Shown piece after piece: positions 27,999 to 37,286 of a stretch of DNA of 64,000 nucleotides. The stretch comes from Enterobacter sp. Bisph1. Its GTDB lineage: Bacteria; Pseudomonadota; Gammaproteobacteria; Enterobacterales; Enterobacteriaceae. The stretch lies in assembly GCF_000814905.1 (NCBI RefSeq), contig NZ_JXAG01000035.1:62001-126000 (forward strand). The letters are read 5' to 3'. The notes under the pieces were generated by a model. It was not told the origin of the DNA, searched no databases, and saw only the letters and a list, made by a program, of their open reading frames with translations. The position numbers were made by a program, and so were the translations under genes. Position 1 is the first letter of the stretch. The number at the start of each line of letters is the position of its first letter.

Positions 27999-29009
27999 AT
28001 GGTTAAGGTCGGTATTAACGGTTTTGGTCGTATCGGGCGCAACGTTTTACGCGCGGCACTCGGCAATCCCGAACTGGAGATCGTGGCGATTAACGATCTC
28101 ACTGACAGCAAAACCCTCGCCCATCTTTTAAAACACGATTCACTGCTCGGCACACTGTCGGTACCGGTAGAAGCGGGCGAAGGCCAGTTATTCGTGGATG
28201 GGAAAGCGGTGCGTGTCTTTAGCGAGCGCGATCCGGCGAATATTCCGTGGCGCGATGTCGGCGTGGAACTGGTAATTGAAGCCACCGGTTTTTTCACCGA
28301 CCGTGAGAAAGCGGCGGTGCATATCAGCCACGGCGGCGCAAAACGGGTGATTATCTCCGCACCGGGCAAGAATGATGATTTAACGATTGTGCTTGGCGTC
28401 AACGACGACAAATACGATCCTCAGCGCCATTTTGTCGTCAGTAACGGTAGCTGCACCACTAACGGTCTGGCACCCGCCGCCCAGGTACTGCATCAGAATT
28501 TCGGCATTGAACACGGGCTGATGAACACCACCCACGCCTATACCAACAGCCAGGCGCTGCACGACCAGCCAGAGAAAGATCTGCGCGGCGCGCGTGCAGC
28601 GGCGTTGTCTATTGTGCCTTACTCCAGCGGCGCAGCGAAGGCGCTGGGGAAAGTGATCCCCGAACTGGACGGACGGTTAACGGGCTATTCCCTGCGCGTG
28701 CCGGTGCCGGTGGTGTCGATTGTTGACCTGACGGTAACCCTGAAACGCGATGTTACGGTTGAAGAAGTGAATGCGGCATTCCGCGAAGCCGCCGCCGCTG
28801 GCCCGCTGCAGGGCATTCTGGGCTACAGCGATGAACCGCTGGTCTCCAGCGATTACCAGGGCGATCCGCGTTCCTCAATTATTGATGGGCTTTCAACGCT
28901 AGTGATAGGCGGCAAGCTGGTGAAAATCCTCGCCTGGTATGATAACGAATGGGGCTTTTCCAACCGACTGGTTGAGCTGTCGGTACGTATGGCGCAGCGC
29001 GGGTTATAA
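27999..29009 (+). CDS. Type I glyceraldehyde-3-phosphate dehydrogenase
   Basis: The 336-residue protein has the Rossmann motif GINGFGRIGR, NDLTD at 33-37 (Asp34 favouring NAD), catalytic Cys152 in SNGSCTTNGLAP, and His179 in NTTHAYTN. The usual second cysteine of SCTTNC is a Gly here, which occurs in some bacterial forms and does not remove activity. The reaction is oxidation of glyceraldehyde 3-phosphate to 1,3-bisphosphoglycerate. It differs from the enterobacterial GapA pattern and is probably a second, acquired gap gene, placed downstream of a GlxA-type regulator. A terminator shared with aldB follows. Confidence 0.93.
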   Translation: MVKVGINGFGRIGRNVLRAALGNPELEIVAINDLTDSKTLAHLLKHDSLLGTLSVPVEAGEGQLFVDGKAVRVFSERDPANIPWRDVGVELVIEATGFFTDREKAAVHISHGGAKRVIISAPGKNDDLTIVLGVNDDKYDPQRHFVVSNGSCTTNGLAPAAQVLHQNFGIEHGLMNTTHAYTNSQALHDQPEKDLRGARAAALSIVPYSSGAAKALGKVIPELDGRLTGYSLRVPVPVVSIVDLTVTLKRDVTVEEVNAAFREAAAAGPLQGILGYSDEPLVSSDYQGDPRSSIIDGLSTLVIGGKLVKILAWYDNEWGFSNRLVELSVRMAQRGL

Positions 29010-29026
29010 GTTTACCGCAACAAAAA

Positions 29027-29050
29027 GCGGGGCCGCGTGGCCCCGTTTCT
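29027..29050. terminator. Bidirectional terminator between gap and aldehyde dehydrogenase
   Basis: CGGGGCC (29028-29034) pairs with GGCCCCG (29039-29045), with TTTCT after it on the plus strand and a five-T run on the minus strand. It separates the convergent gap and aldB-like genes. Confidence 0.85.
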
Positions 29051-29063
29051 CGTTGATGCGTAA

Positions 29064-30584
29064 TTAATAGAGTCCCAGCGGCGTTCCGCTGTAGCTCACC
29101 AGCAGGTTTTTGATCTGCTGATAATGGCTGAGTGCCAGTTTGTGGGTTTCACGCCCGACGCCGGAGTTTTTATAGCCGCCAAACGCCGCATGGGCCGGAT
29201 AGAGGTGGTAACAGTTGGTCCACACGCGCCCGGCTTTGATGGCGCGTCCCATCCGCCATGCCCGGTTGATATCCAGCGTCCAGACCCCCGCCCCGAGACC
29301 AAACTCGGTATCGTTGGCAATACGCAGGGCTTCCGCTTCATCTTTAAAGGTGGTGATGCCCAGTACTGGCCCGAATATTTCCTCCTGGAAACAGCGCATA
29401 CCGTTATGACCTTTAATCAGCGTCGGTTCGATATAGAAGCCGTTTTGCAGCTTATCACCGTGTTGCAAATGCGCGCCGCCGGTAATGATTTCGCCCCCTT
29501 CCTCACGGGCAATGGCAATATAAGAGAGGATCTTATCGTACTGCTCCTGGGAAGCCTGCGCGCCAATCATCGTCTCGGTATCCAGCGGGTCACCTTTACG
29601 GATATTCTCCATGCGGGCAATGACCTTCTCGATAAACTGCGGGTAGATGGATTCCTGCACCAGCACGCGCGACGGACAGGTACAGACTTCGCCCTGGTTG
29701 AAGAAACCGAGGATCACCCCTTCCACCGCTTTATCAATAAACCCTTCGTCACCGTTCATCACATCTTCAAAGTAGATGTTTGGGGATTTGCCCCCCAGTT
29801 CGACGGTGCTGGGAATAATGTTTTCCGCCGCACACGAAAGAATGTGGCGACCAATGGGCGTCGACCCGGTAAAAGCAATTTTTTCAATGCGTTTGCTGCG
29901 CGCCAGCGGCTCGCCAGCTTCGGTACCAAACCCGTGTACCACGTTCAGCACCCCTTTCGGCAGCAGATCGCCAATCAACTCCAGCAGCACGCAGATGCCC
30001 AGCGGCGTCTGTTCAGCCGGTTTGAGCACCACGCAGTTGCCTGCCGCCAGCGCCGGTGCCAGTTTCCAGGCCGCCATCAGTAGCGGGAAGTTCCACGGGA
30101 TAATCTGCCCGACCACGCCAAGAGGTTCATAGATATGGTAGGCCACCGTATTGCTGTCGATCTCGGCGGCGGTCCCTTCCTGGGCGCGAATACACCCGGC
30201 GAAGTAGCGGAAATGGTCCACCGCCAGCGGCAGATCCGCGCCCAGGGTTTCACGAATCGGTTTGCCGTTATCCCAGGTTTCCGTTAACGCCAGCACTTCC
30301 AGATTGGCTTCGATACGATCGGCAATCGCCAGCAGCACATTGGAACGCTCCTGCACGCTGGTTTTCCCCCAGCCGTCGGCAGCAGCATGGGCGGCGTCCA
30401 GCGCCTTCTCAATATCCGCCGCGCCTGAGCGTGGGAACTCCGCAATCACCTCTCCCGTCACCGGTGAGGTGTTAGTAAACCAACGCCCTTCCACCGGATC
30501 GACAAATTCACCGCCAATATAGTTGCCATAGCGCGGTTTAAAAGCGACTTTCGCGCCAGCAAGTCCAGGGTGCACGTATTTCAT
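29064..30584 (-). CDS. aldB: NAD(P)-dependent aldehyde dehydrogenase (AldB/ExaC type)
   Basis: The start is the ATG at 30584, preceded by GAGGAACA; an open frame to 30629 is not needed. The 506-residue protein shows the ALDH set: IPWNFPLLM near 162, ELGGKSPN with Glu262, and catalytic Cys301 in GEVCTCPS. The overall pattern ([29 protein letters not shown]) is of the acetaldehyde/AldB group oxidising acetaldehyde and related short aldehydes to acids. A sigma-54 type promoter upstream and a divergent AcoR-like activator gene indicate control by that activator. Confidence 0.9.
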   Translation of the reverse strand: MKYVHPGLAGAKVAFKPRYGNYIGGEFVDPVEGRWFTNTSPVTGEVIAEFPRSGAADIEKALDAAHAAADGWGKTSVQERSNVLLAIADRIEANLEVLALTETWDNGKPIRETLGADLPLAVDHFRYFAGCIRAQEGTAAEIDSNTVAYHIYEPLGVVGQIIPWNFPLLMAAWKLAPALAAGNCVVLKPAEQTPLGICVLLELIGDLLPKGVLNVVHGFGTEAGEPLARSKRIEKIAFTGSTPIGRHILSCAAENIIPSTVELGGKSPNIYFEDVMNGDEGFIDKAVEGVILGFFNQGEVCTCPSRVLVQESIYPQFIEKVIARMENIRKGDPLDTETMIGAQASQEQYDKILSYIAIAREEGGEIITGGAHLQHGDKLQNGFYIEPTLIKGHNGMRCFQEEIFGPVLGITTFKDEAEALRIANDTEFGLGAGVWTLDINRAWRMGRAIKAGRVWTNCYHLYPAHAAFGGYKNSGVGRETHKLALSHYQQIKNLLVSYSGTPLGLY

Positions 30585-30650
30585 AAGATGTTCCTCTTTT
30601 ATTATCGCTACAGGTGAGGCGTCACGCATCGTGGCGGACAGAGGAAGATA

Positions 30651-30667
30651 AGCAGTTCTTATGCCAG
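30651..30667 (-). promoter_or_regulatory. Sigma-54 type promoter for the aldehyde dehydrogenase
   Basis: Read on the minus strand: CTGGCATAAGAACTGCT. GG and GC are exactly 12 bases apart and most positions fit the -24/-12 consensus. It lies about 67 bases before the aldehyde dehydrogenase ATG and faces it. Confidence 0.75.
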
Positions 30668-30785
30668 TTATAGCGGCGGGGAGAAGATCGGTTAAATTAA
30701 TCTTTTAAATTAATAAGTTAAATAATAATAAGGATTTATTGCCTGCAGAATCGGATATATTGATCCCGATCGCGATGCACGAAGT

Positions 30786-30813
30786 GTGTCGCACATCGCT
30801 ACACACGCGACAC
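30786..30813. promoter_or_regulatory. GTGTCGC-N14-GCGACAC inverted repeat (possible activator site)
   Basis: Perfect 7-base arms at 30786-30792 and 30807-30813. It is centred about 160 bases upstream of the expected sigma-54 start site and about 58 bases before the activator gene, the usual place for an enhancer-binding protein to activate one gene and check its own. Confidence 0.6.
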
Positions 30814-30857
30814 TTTCATGCTACACAAATGTAACATCTCATTTAACGGAGAGTCAC

Positions 30858-32603
30858 ATGTCGCCACGCGCCCTGTCCCCCGCCCCGGTCGAGTTACCCT
30901 GCCAGCTTGCGGGCTCCTGGCAGCGCAGCCTGAGTTACGGGCTGGCCCGCGATGATGACGCCCAGCCCTGGGTAGCGACATCCCTGCTTAAAGACGCCCG
31001 CGCCGAAAACGGCTGGGTTAAGCACCTGGCCGCCCCACTGCTGACGCAACTGCGCCCGCAGTTGAATAACCATCCGTCGATAATGGTGCTCAGTGACGCC
31101 AGCGGTCTGGTGCTGGAAACCCATGGCAATCACGATTTCCTGCAGAAAGCCCAGCGCTATGCGCTCGCTCCCGGCAATCTCTGGGGCGAACCCGCGCGCG
31201 GCACCAACGCGATAGGTACGGCGCTGGCGTTACAACGTCCCTGTGAAGTGGCCGGTAGCGAACACTACTTAAGCCGTAATGCCGGCCTGTTTTGTTCCGC
31301 CTCACCGGTGTTTCGCCCGGACGGACAAATTGCCGGGGTGTTAGATCTCTCCACGCCCGCGCAGGCCCCGCGCCGGGACGCCGCCGCGCTTGTCCGCCGC
31401 GCAGTCTGTCAGATGGAACATCAGTGGACCACCAGCGCCCTCGGTGCCGACCGCTGGCTGTTGAGCCTGCATCACTCGGTTTCGGTCCTCGGCAGCGCGC
31501 AAGAACTGCTGCTGATTTTCTCCGATGAGACGCTGCTGGGTGCCAATAAGCTGGCGATGGATGAGTTCGGCCTTAGCGCGGGCCATTTCGGCGCGCTATC
31601 GTTACATACGCTTTTTCCCGGGGCTGGTTTGCAGCCTGGCGAAACCACCCTTGCTGCCAGCAATAACCGGCGGTATTACGCGCGCCAGACCTTGCCCGAA
31701 CGTCGTTATATCGGGCGCGGCGCACCCTGCCCGGATCCGCTGGCAGCGGAAAAAGAGAAAGCGCTGCGCATTGTCAATGCCGGGATCGCCTTATGCATCA
31801 CCGGTGAAACGGGCAGCGGCAAAGAGTTCCTGGCCCGCGAGTTATATGCCCGCAGTCAGTGGCAGAGCGGGAATTTTGTCGCCATTAACTGTGCTGCGCT
31901 ACCGGAACATCTGATTGAGTCGGAACTGTTCGGCTATGTCCCCGGCGCGTTTACCGGTGCGAGTGCGAAAGGCTATATCGGTAAATGCCGCGAGGCCGAC
32001 GGCGGCGTGCTGTTTCTTGATGAGATTGGCGATATGCCGTTGGCGCTGCAAACCCGTCTGCTGCGGGTTTTGCAGGAGAAAAAAGTGACGCCGCTGGGAG
32101 CGAATACCCAGCATGACGTCCGTTTCGCCCTGATCTGCGCCACCCACCAGAATCTGGCCGCCCGCGTGCAGGCAGGCACCTTCCGCGAAGATCTGCTGTA
32201 CCGCATTCAGGAGTTTCAGCTGCGTATTCCTCCCCTGCGTGAGTGGCAGCACATCGACAGTTTTATTCGTAAACTGTGGCTTGAACTGGGTGCAACCCGT
32301 CGCGGATTAAGCCTTAGCGAAGAGGTAATTACCACGCTGGCAAGCCGTGCATGGCCGGGCAACGTGCGTCAGTTACTCAGTCAACTGCGGGTATTAATGG
32401 CGCTGGCGGAAGATGGCGATCGGATAACGTTAGCGGATTTGCCCGCCGAACTTACGCCCGTGCAAAAAGCCACCGCGGCTGACGAGCCACAGGATGAACA
32501 GCGCGCGATTGCCGAGGCGCAGGGCAATATGAGCCTCGCGGCCAAAAAGCTCGGGATTTCCCGCAGCACCCTTTATCGGCGCGTGGTGAAGCGGCAAAGG
32601 TGA
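30858..32603 (+). CDS. AcoR-like sigma-54-dependent activator
   Basis: The start is the ATG at 30858, with GGAGAG upstream. The 581-residue protein has an N-terminal GAF-like sensing region (about 60-190), a AAA+ central domain with Walker A GETGSGKE near 315, the sigma-54 contact motif GAFTGA near 365, Walker B GGVLFLDEIGDMP and WPGNVRQL, and a C-terminal Fis-type helix-turn-helix (AAKKLGISRSTLYRRV). This is the AcoR/AcoX-style activator of acetoin or aldehyde metabolism. Its gene is divergent from the aldehyde dehydrogenase, which has the matching sigma-54 promoter. The effector molecule is probably an aldehyde or acetoin-like compound. Confidence 0.9.
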   Translation: MSPRALSPAPVELPCQLAGSWQRSLSYGLARDDDAQPWVATSLLKDARAENGWVKHLAAPLLTQLRPQLNNHPSIMVLSDASGLVLETHGNHDFLQKAQRYALAPGNLWGEPARGTNAIGTALALQRPCEVAGSEHYLSRNAGLFCSASPVFRPDGQIAGVLDLSTPAQAPRRDAAALVRRAVCQMEHQWTTSALGADRWLLSLHHSVSVLGSAQELLLIFSDETLLGANKLAMDEFGLSAGHFGALSLHTLFPGAGLQPGETTLAASNNRRYYARQTLPERRYIGRGAPCPDPLAAEKEKALRIVNAGIALCITGETGSGKEFLARELYARSQWQSGNFVAINCAALPEHLIESELFGYVPGAFTGASAKGYIGKCREADGGVLFLDEIGDMPLALQTRLLRVLQEKKVTPLGANTQHDVRFALICATHQNLAARVQAGTFREDLLYRIQEFQLRIPPLREWQHIDSFIRKLWLELGATRRGLSLSEEVITTLASRAWPGNVRQLLSQLRVLMALAEDGDRITLADLPAELTPVQKATAADEPQDEQRAIAEAQGNMSLAAKKLGISRSTLYRRVVKRQR

Positions 32604-32656
32604 TATTGGTATCGAGAGGCTGAGCGGGGTATCGCGTTGGGAATGGAAAGTCATCA

Positions 32657-32676
32657 GGGCGCACCGCAGTGCGCCC
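32657..32676. terminator. Stem-loop between the activator and mqo
   Basis: GGGCGCA (32657-32663) pairs with TGCGCCC (32670-32676). It lies between the convergent stops of the sigma-54 activator and mqo. The T-tract is weak on both sides, so it is a probable but not strong terminator. Confidence 0.6.
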
Positions 32677-32684
32677 TGCCTGTT

Positions 32685-34328
32685 TTACAGCGCCATATCG
32701 TGCTGCGCGGAGGCGTCACTTTTCGCTGCTGCCGGTTGGTCGGCAGGTGCGCTGCTTTTTCCCATCTGAATAACCGGCGGTTTCGTCAGTTGCAATGTGG
32801 CGGCGGTGTCATCCCACACTTGCTGGGTCAGCGCCACGTTGCCGTTCATCTCCTGGCCGTAGCTCGGGACGACGTCGCGGATTTTGCTCTGCCACTGCGG
32901 CGAGTTGAACTGCTGCGGGAACATTTTCTTCAACACGTTTAACGCAATCGGCGCGGCGGTGGAAGCCCCCGGCGATGCGCCCAGCAGCGCGGCGAGGGTT
33001 TTCGGCTGATCGACCACCACTTCCGTACCGAGCTTCAGTACGCCGCCTTTATCCTCATCTTTTTTGATGATCTGTACACGCTGTCCGGCCTGGATCAGTT
33101 TCCAGTCCTCTTTACGCGCCTGCGGGTAGTACTCTTTCAGCGCCTCGAAGCGGTCGTCATCACTCAGCATGACCTGACCAATCAGGTATTTCACCAGGTC
33201 GAAGTTATCGAGACCAACATGGGTCATCGGCATAAAGTTGCTGGTCGTGGTGGTGCTCAGCAGATCGAAGAAAGAGCCGTTTTTCAGGAATTTGGTCGAG
33301 AAGGTAGCGAACGGCCCAAACAGCACCACGCGTTTGCCATCGATAAAGCGCGCATCGATATGCGGGACCGACATCGGCGGTGCGCCAACGGAAGCCTGAC
33401 CATACACTTTTTGCAAATGTTGGCTGGTGATAGCCGGGTTTTCTGTCATCAGGAAGGAGCCGCCCACCGGGAAGCCCGCATAGTTGTCCGCTTCCGGAAT
33501 ACCGGTTTTTTGCAGCAGCTTCAGCGCGCCGCCACCGGCACCGATAAAGACATATTTGGCATCAATGGCACGCTCGTTACCGTTATTGACGTCTTTGATC
33601 GTCACATGCCAGGAGTTATCGGCGTTACGTTTGAAATCCGTCACTTCCGCCGAGGTTTGCAGCGAGAAATTGCTGCTCTTTTTCAGGCTGCCGACCAGCT
33701 GGCGGGTAATTTCCCCGTAGTTAACATCGGTACCCACCGGCGTCCAGGTGGCGGCCACTTTCTGCTGCGGGTCGCGCCCTTCCATCACCAGCGGGGCCCA
33801 CTGTTTTATTTGCTGATGATCGGTGGAGAATTTCATTCCCTGGAATAAGGTGGTTTGCTGCAAAGCGGCATAGCGTTTTGCCAGATAATCGACATTATCG
33901 CCCCAGACAAAACTCATATGCGGGGTGGAATTAATAAAACTATGGGGATCGTGCAAAATACCGCGCTTGACCTGCGATGACCAGAACTGACGGGAAATCA
34001 TAAACTGTTCATTAATATCCAGCGCCTTGCTGACATCAATAGAACCGTCCGCGCGCTGCGGCGTGTAGTTAAGTTCCATATTCGCCGAGTGACCCGTGCC
34101 AGCGTTATTCCAGCCGTTAGAGGACTCAAGGGCGACGCCATCGAGTTTCTCCACCATCACTTGTTTCCACTCTGGCTGCAGGGTTTGCAGCCAGGTACCC
34201 AGAGAGGCGCTCATAATACCGCCGCCAATCAGCAGGAAGTCCGTTTTTTGCGTCTCTTCCGCCCAGGCGCTGGTCACTGAACCCACGAGCAACGCGACGG
34301 CGCTCAGGGAAATAAGGGTCTTTTTCAT
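32685..34328 (-). CDS. mqo: Malate:quinone oxidoreductase
   Basis: The start is placed at the ATG at 34328, which gives a hydrophobic leader ([23 protein letters not shown]) like E. coli Mqo; no ribosome site clearly decides between this and an ATG three codons earlier. At 547 residues the length is usual. The FAD-binding motif [15 protein letters not shown] and the family stretches [28 protein letters not shown] and [11 protein letters not shown] are all present. It is a peripheral membrane flavoprotein oxidising malate to oxaloacetate and passing electrons to quinone. The C-terminus is Ala/Pro-rich. It lies near the dcuSR and fumarase genes. Confidence 0.95.
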   Translation of the reverse strand: MKKTLISLSAVALLVGSVTSAWAEETQKTDFLLIGGGIMSASLGTWLQTLQPEWKQVMVEKLDGVALESSNGWNNAGTGHSANMELNYTPQRADGSIDVSKALDINEQFMISRQFWSSQVKRGILHDPHSFINSTPHMSFVWGDNVDYLAKRYAALQQTTLFQGMKFSTDHQQIKQWAPLVMEGRDPQQKVAATWTPVGTDVNYGEITRQLVGSLKKSSNFSLQTSAEVTDFKRNADNSWHVTIKDVNNGNERAIDAKYVFIGAGGGALKLLQKTGIPEADNYAGFPVGGSFLMTENPAITSQHLQKVYGQASVGAPPMSVPHIDARFIDGKRVVLFGPFATFSTKFLKNGSFFDLLSTTTTSNFMPMTHVGLDNFDLVKYLIGQVMLSDDDRFEALKEYYPQARKEDWKLIQAGQRVQIIKKDEDKGGVLKLGTEVVVDQPKTLAALLGASPGASTAAPIALNVLKKMFPQQFNSPQWQSKIRDVVPSYGQEMNGNVALTQQVWDDTAATLQLTKPPVIQMGKSSAPADQPAAAKSDASAQHDMAL

Positions 34329-34553
34329 TGCAGGCATAATTATAATGTTACATAGCAAAGGGGATTTGTGAAAATTATAGTAACGCATTTTCACCTTAAT
34401 TTAAAATATCATTCACAAATCACTTCAATTCAGAAAAAATAACCGCCACGCTTTTTTTAATTAAAAAAAGCAGTTGCACATTTAGTGTGGAATTAATTTG
34501 CTACCCTTTCTTTTATATCGGGAAAATATCTTATTAGCGGGAAAGAAAATAAT

Positions 34554-34577
34554 GCCCGCAGGCGGTCGCTTGCGGGC
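34554..34577 (-). terminator. Terminator of the MurQ-like gene
   Basis: GCCCGCA (34554-34560) pairs with TGCGGGC (34571-34577); on the minus strand it is followed by ATTATTTTCTTT. It lies 13 bases beyond the stop of the gene at 34590-35504. Confidence 0.75.
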
Positions 34578-34589
34578 GGGTTTGCAGAT

Positions 34590-35504
34590 TCAGCTCTGCG
34601 CAGTGAGGGTTTTCACCTGCTGCACCGCGAGGCGTACATGCCCCTGGTTTTGCTCCACCAGCGCCTTCGCCTGCCACGCATCTAGCTCCGTCAGCAACAT
34701 CACAATGGCGCTGCGGCAGTCATACTCACAGCCGCGTAGGGCCTTTTTCGCCGCTTCGCGGCTACCGTTCGTTGCCGCCATCACCAGCGCAATTTGCCGT
34801 TCCGCCCAGTGGATATTGCTGGCCTGCACGTCCACGCGCAAATTGCTGTAAACGCGCCCGGTGCGAATGGCCAGCCCGGTTGCCAGCATGGTGAGAATTT
34901 GCTGCTGCGCCTGGCGGGCTTTCGGTTCACTGAACCCACTCACCACTTCAGCGCCGCAGTCCGCTGCCAGTACAATATCAGCCAGCTGCGCGGCTTCGCT
35001 GTCAACGGTGCGAGACACCAGCGCCGTGCGCGCCCCCAGCGACCAGGCATAATGCAGCGCCCCCCATGTCCAGGGCGTTTTGCCGCTCACCGACAAGGCT
35101 ACCAGCAGATCGTCATGACTAAAGTCGATGGCCTGCAAATCGGCGGATCCGAGTTCATAATCTGCCGCCACCGCGTCGCGCTCCTGGGCGCTGGCATCCG
35201 CTTGCCCCGCCATCAGCCCCACCACGCCATGATGGCTATCCTGGGCGAAACCTGCGGCGGTTTGCAGCGCAGCAAGCCCGGACTCGCCTGCGCCGATAAT
35301 GACCACCCTGCCGCCTCCCTTCACCGTCGCGCTGGCGTTATCCACCAGCCGGGCGATATCCGCCAGGCAGGCATTTACCGCTTCGGCAACGCGTTTATCT
35401 TCCTCGTTGATAAGCGTGAGCATATCCAGCGTGGCAAGCTGGTCGATATTGTGGGTGTGGTGGTTACGCCGCGCCACCGTTGCACCGTTTGGCGTCATCT
35501 TCAT
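34590..35504 (-). CDS. MurQ-like SIS-domain protein with altered active site
   Basis: The 304-residue protein follows the MurQ plan: NIDQLATLDMLTLINEEDKRV at the start, a SIS phosphosugar fold (GGGRVVIIGAGESG near 63-76, LLVALSVSGKTPW, GARTALVS), EVVSGFSEPKARQAQQ and a C-terminal helical part with EYDCRSAIVMLL. MurQ cleaves the lactyl ether of N-acetylmuramate 6-phosphate using two glutamates. By eye, the first (in DASECPPT) is Gly85 here and the second (in GAEDSREGG) is Ala113, so etherase activity may be lost. A sugar-sensing or other SIS role is possible. A strong AAGGAGCAAGG site precedes the ATG. It is divergent from dcuS and has no PTS or murP partner here. Confidence 0.75.
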   Translation of the reverse strand: MKMTPNGATVARRNHHTHNIDQLATLDMLTLINEEDKRVAEAVNACLADIARLVDNASATVKGGGRVVIIGAGESGLAALQTAAGFAQDSHHGVVGLMAGQADASAQERDAVAADYELGSADLQAIDFSHDDLLVALSVSGKTPWTWGALHYAWSLGARTALVSRTVDSEAAQLADIVLAADCGAEVVSGFSEPKARQAQQQILTMLATGLAIRTGRVYSNLRVDVQASNIHWAERQIALVMAATNGSREAAKKALRGCEYDCRSAIVMLLTELDAWQAKALVEQNQGHVRLAVQQVKTLTAQS

Positions 35505-35676
35505 ACCTTGCTCCTTGTATAGACTTCCACACTCACTATAAGGTTATTAGCCCACCCTACCTGCGAATCCGGTCACGCTTCCCGGAGCGGCCCGCGAGAT
35601 AACGCCGTGCGCGCCGCTTTAAGATTTTTCTGCCATCGGTGATAATAGCCGTTTGGTTGAAATAATGGGGTCAGGT

Positions 35677-37275
35677 ATGAAAGCATTCGCGTCGCGGGCG
35701 AAACCGCGCAGGCGCCCCATGAAGCTCAGCACCACCGTGACGCTGATGGTCTGCAGCGTGACCGGCTCGGTACTGTTGTTGGCCTTTGCGTTATGGTTTT
35801 GGCAAATAAGCAATACCACGCGCGATGGCGTAAAAGAGACGGCGCTGGCCGTGGCGCGCACGCTGGCGGATTCGCCGGAGATCCAGCGCGGGTTGCTGCT
35901 TCCTCCCACCAGCAACGTCATTCAGCCGCTGGCGCAAAAAGTGGCGGCACGTAACGATCTGCTGTACGCCATTGTTACCAATATGCAGGGCATTCGCTAT
36001 TCGCACCCCAATCCTGGCATCATCGGGCAGCATTTTATTGGCGACGATCTTATCCCGGCGCTGAAGGGCAATGAGAATGTCGCCATTAACCGCGGTGTGC
36101 TGGCCCCAGCGCTGCGCGTTTACACCCCGGTTTATAATCAGCGCGCCGAGCAAATTGGCGTGGTCGTGGTTGGCCTGTCGCTAAATAAAGTGGACGAGCA
36201 GGTTAGCCACAGCCGCTGGGCGGTGATGTGGACCCTGCTGTTTAGCGTGCTGATGGGCACCCTTGGAACCTGGCAACTGGTGCGGGTGCTCAAACGCATT
36301 TTACTCGGGCTTGAGCCACACGAGATTTCCGCCCAGTTTAAGCAGCGCCAGGCGATGTTGCAGTCCCTGAAAGAGGGGGTTATCGCCGTCGATAGCGACG
36401 GGCGCGTCACGCTGCTTAATCAAGCCGCGCGCCAGATGCTCCTGACTAACGCCAGCAACGGAGTGAATGGTCATCAGCCGCTGCTCGCCGATCTGCAAAG
36501 CGTGCTGGAAACCGGCGTGCCCATTCCGGCCCGCGAGCTGGCGTGTAACGGCCTGCTGCTGCTGTGTAACACCGTGCCGGTACGCAGCCAGGGCGCGGTG
36601 ATAGGTGCCATCAGCACTTTTCGCGATAAAACCGAAGTCAGCCAACTGCTGCAACGGCTGGACGGCATGGTCAATTATGTCGATGCCCTGCGCACCACTT
36701 CACATGAGTTTATGAACAAGCTGCATGTCATCCTCGGCCTGCTGAATATGAAGCGTTATGACAAGCTCGAAGGATATGTGCTGCAAACGGCGCAGAATTA
36801 TCAAACGGATATCGGTGCGATTCAGCAGCGGATCAAATCGCCGGTGGTGGCGGGCTTTCTGTTAGGCAAAATCAACCGTGCCCACGAGCGCGGGTTAACT
36901 CTGACGCTGGCGGAAGAGAGCCTGGTAACCGATAACCCCAACCAAAAGCAGGTGACCGTGCTGGTGACGGTGTTGGGAAATATTATCGAAAATGCCTTCG
37001 ATGCAATGAGCCAGCAGCCGGAAGGCGAAGTGGGCATTCTGCTGCATTATCATGATGGCTGGCTGACCATCGAAGTGAGCGACGACGGCCCGGGTATCGC
37101 AGCGGAAAATATTGCAGCCATATTCCATAAAGGCTTCTCCACGAAAGGCGATAATCGTGGCGTTGGGCTATTCCTTGCCAGCCAGCAGCTAAATGAAGTG
37201 GGCGGCACGATTAGCGTTGAGTCGGAGCCCGGCGTGTTTACCCAATTTTTTGTTCATCTCCCCTGGGATAAGTGA
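35677..37275 (+). CDS. dcuS: C4-dicarboxylate sensor histidine kinase DcuS
   Basis: The start is set at the ATG at 35677; earlier in-frame starts exist at 35665 and TTG 35653. The protein (about 532 residues) matches E. coli DcuS: first membrane span near 22-47, a periplasmic PAS domain with the ligand residues in RYSHP and INRGVLAPALRVYTP, a second span near 180-205, a cytoplasmic PAS domain, phosphoacceptor His in SHEFMNKLHVILG, and ATPase motifs NIIENAFDA, DDGPGI and GVGLFLA. It senses fumarate, malate, succinate and similar acids. dcuR follows 11 bp downstream. Confidence 0.95.
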   Translation: MKAFASRAKPRRRPMKLSTTVTLMVCSVTGSVLLLAFALWFWQISNTTRDGVKETALAVARTLADSPEIQRGLLLPPTSNVIQPLAQKVAARNDLLYAIVTNMQGIRYSHPNPGIIGQHFIGDDLIPALKGNENVAINRGVLAPALRVYTPVYNQRAEQIGVVVVGLSLNKVDEQVSHSRWAVMWTLLFSVLMGTLGTWQLVRVLKRILLGLEPHEISAQFKQRQAMLQSLKEGVIAVDSDGRVTLLNQAARQMLLTNASNGVNGHQPLLADLQSVLETGVPIPARELACNGLLLLCNTVPVRSQGAVIGAISTFRDKTEVSQLLQRLDGMVNYVDALRTTSHEFMNKLHVILGLLNMKRYDKLEGYVLQTAQNYQTDIGAIQQRIKSPVVAGFLLGKINRAHERGLTLTLAEESLVTDNPNQKQVTVLVTVLGNIIENAFDAMSQQPEGEVGILLHYHDGWLTIEVSDDGPGIAAENIAAIFHKGFSTKGDNRGVGLFLASQQLNEVGGTISVESEPGVFTQFFVHLPWDK

Positions 37276-37286
37276 AAGGAAGACCC

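Noticed and set aside
29124-30083. Long plus-strand frame of 319 codons opposite the aldehyde dehydrogenase
   Set aside because: It is the antisense shadow of a well-supported aldehyde dehydrogenase gene; its translation is Arg/His/Gln-rich and matches nothing recognisable.
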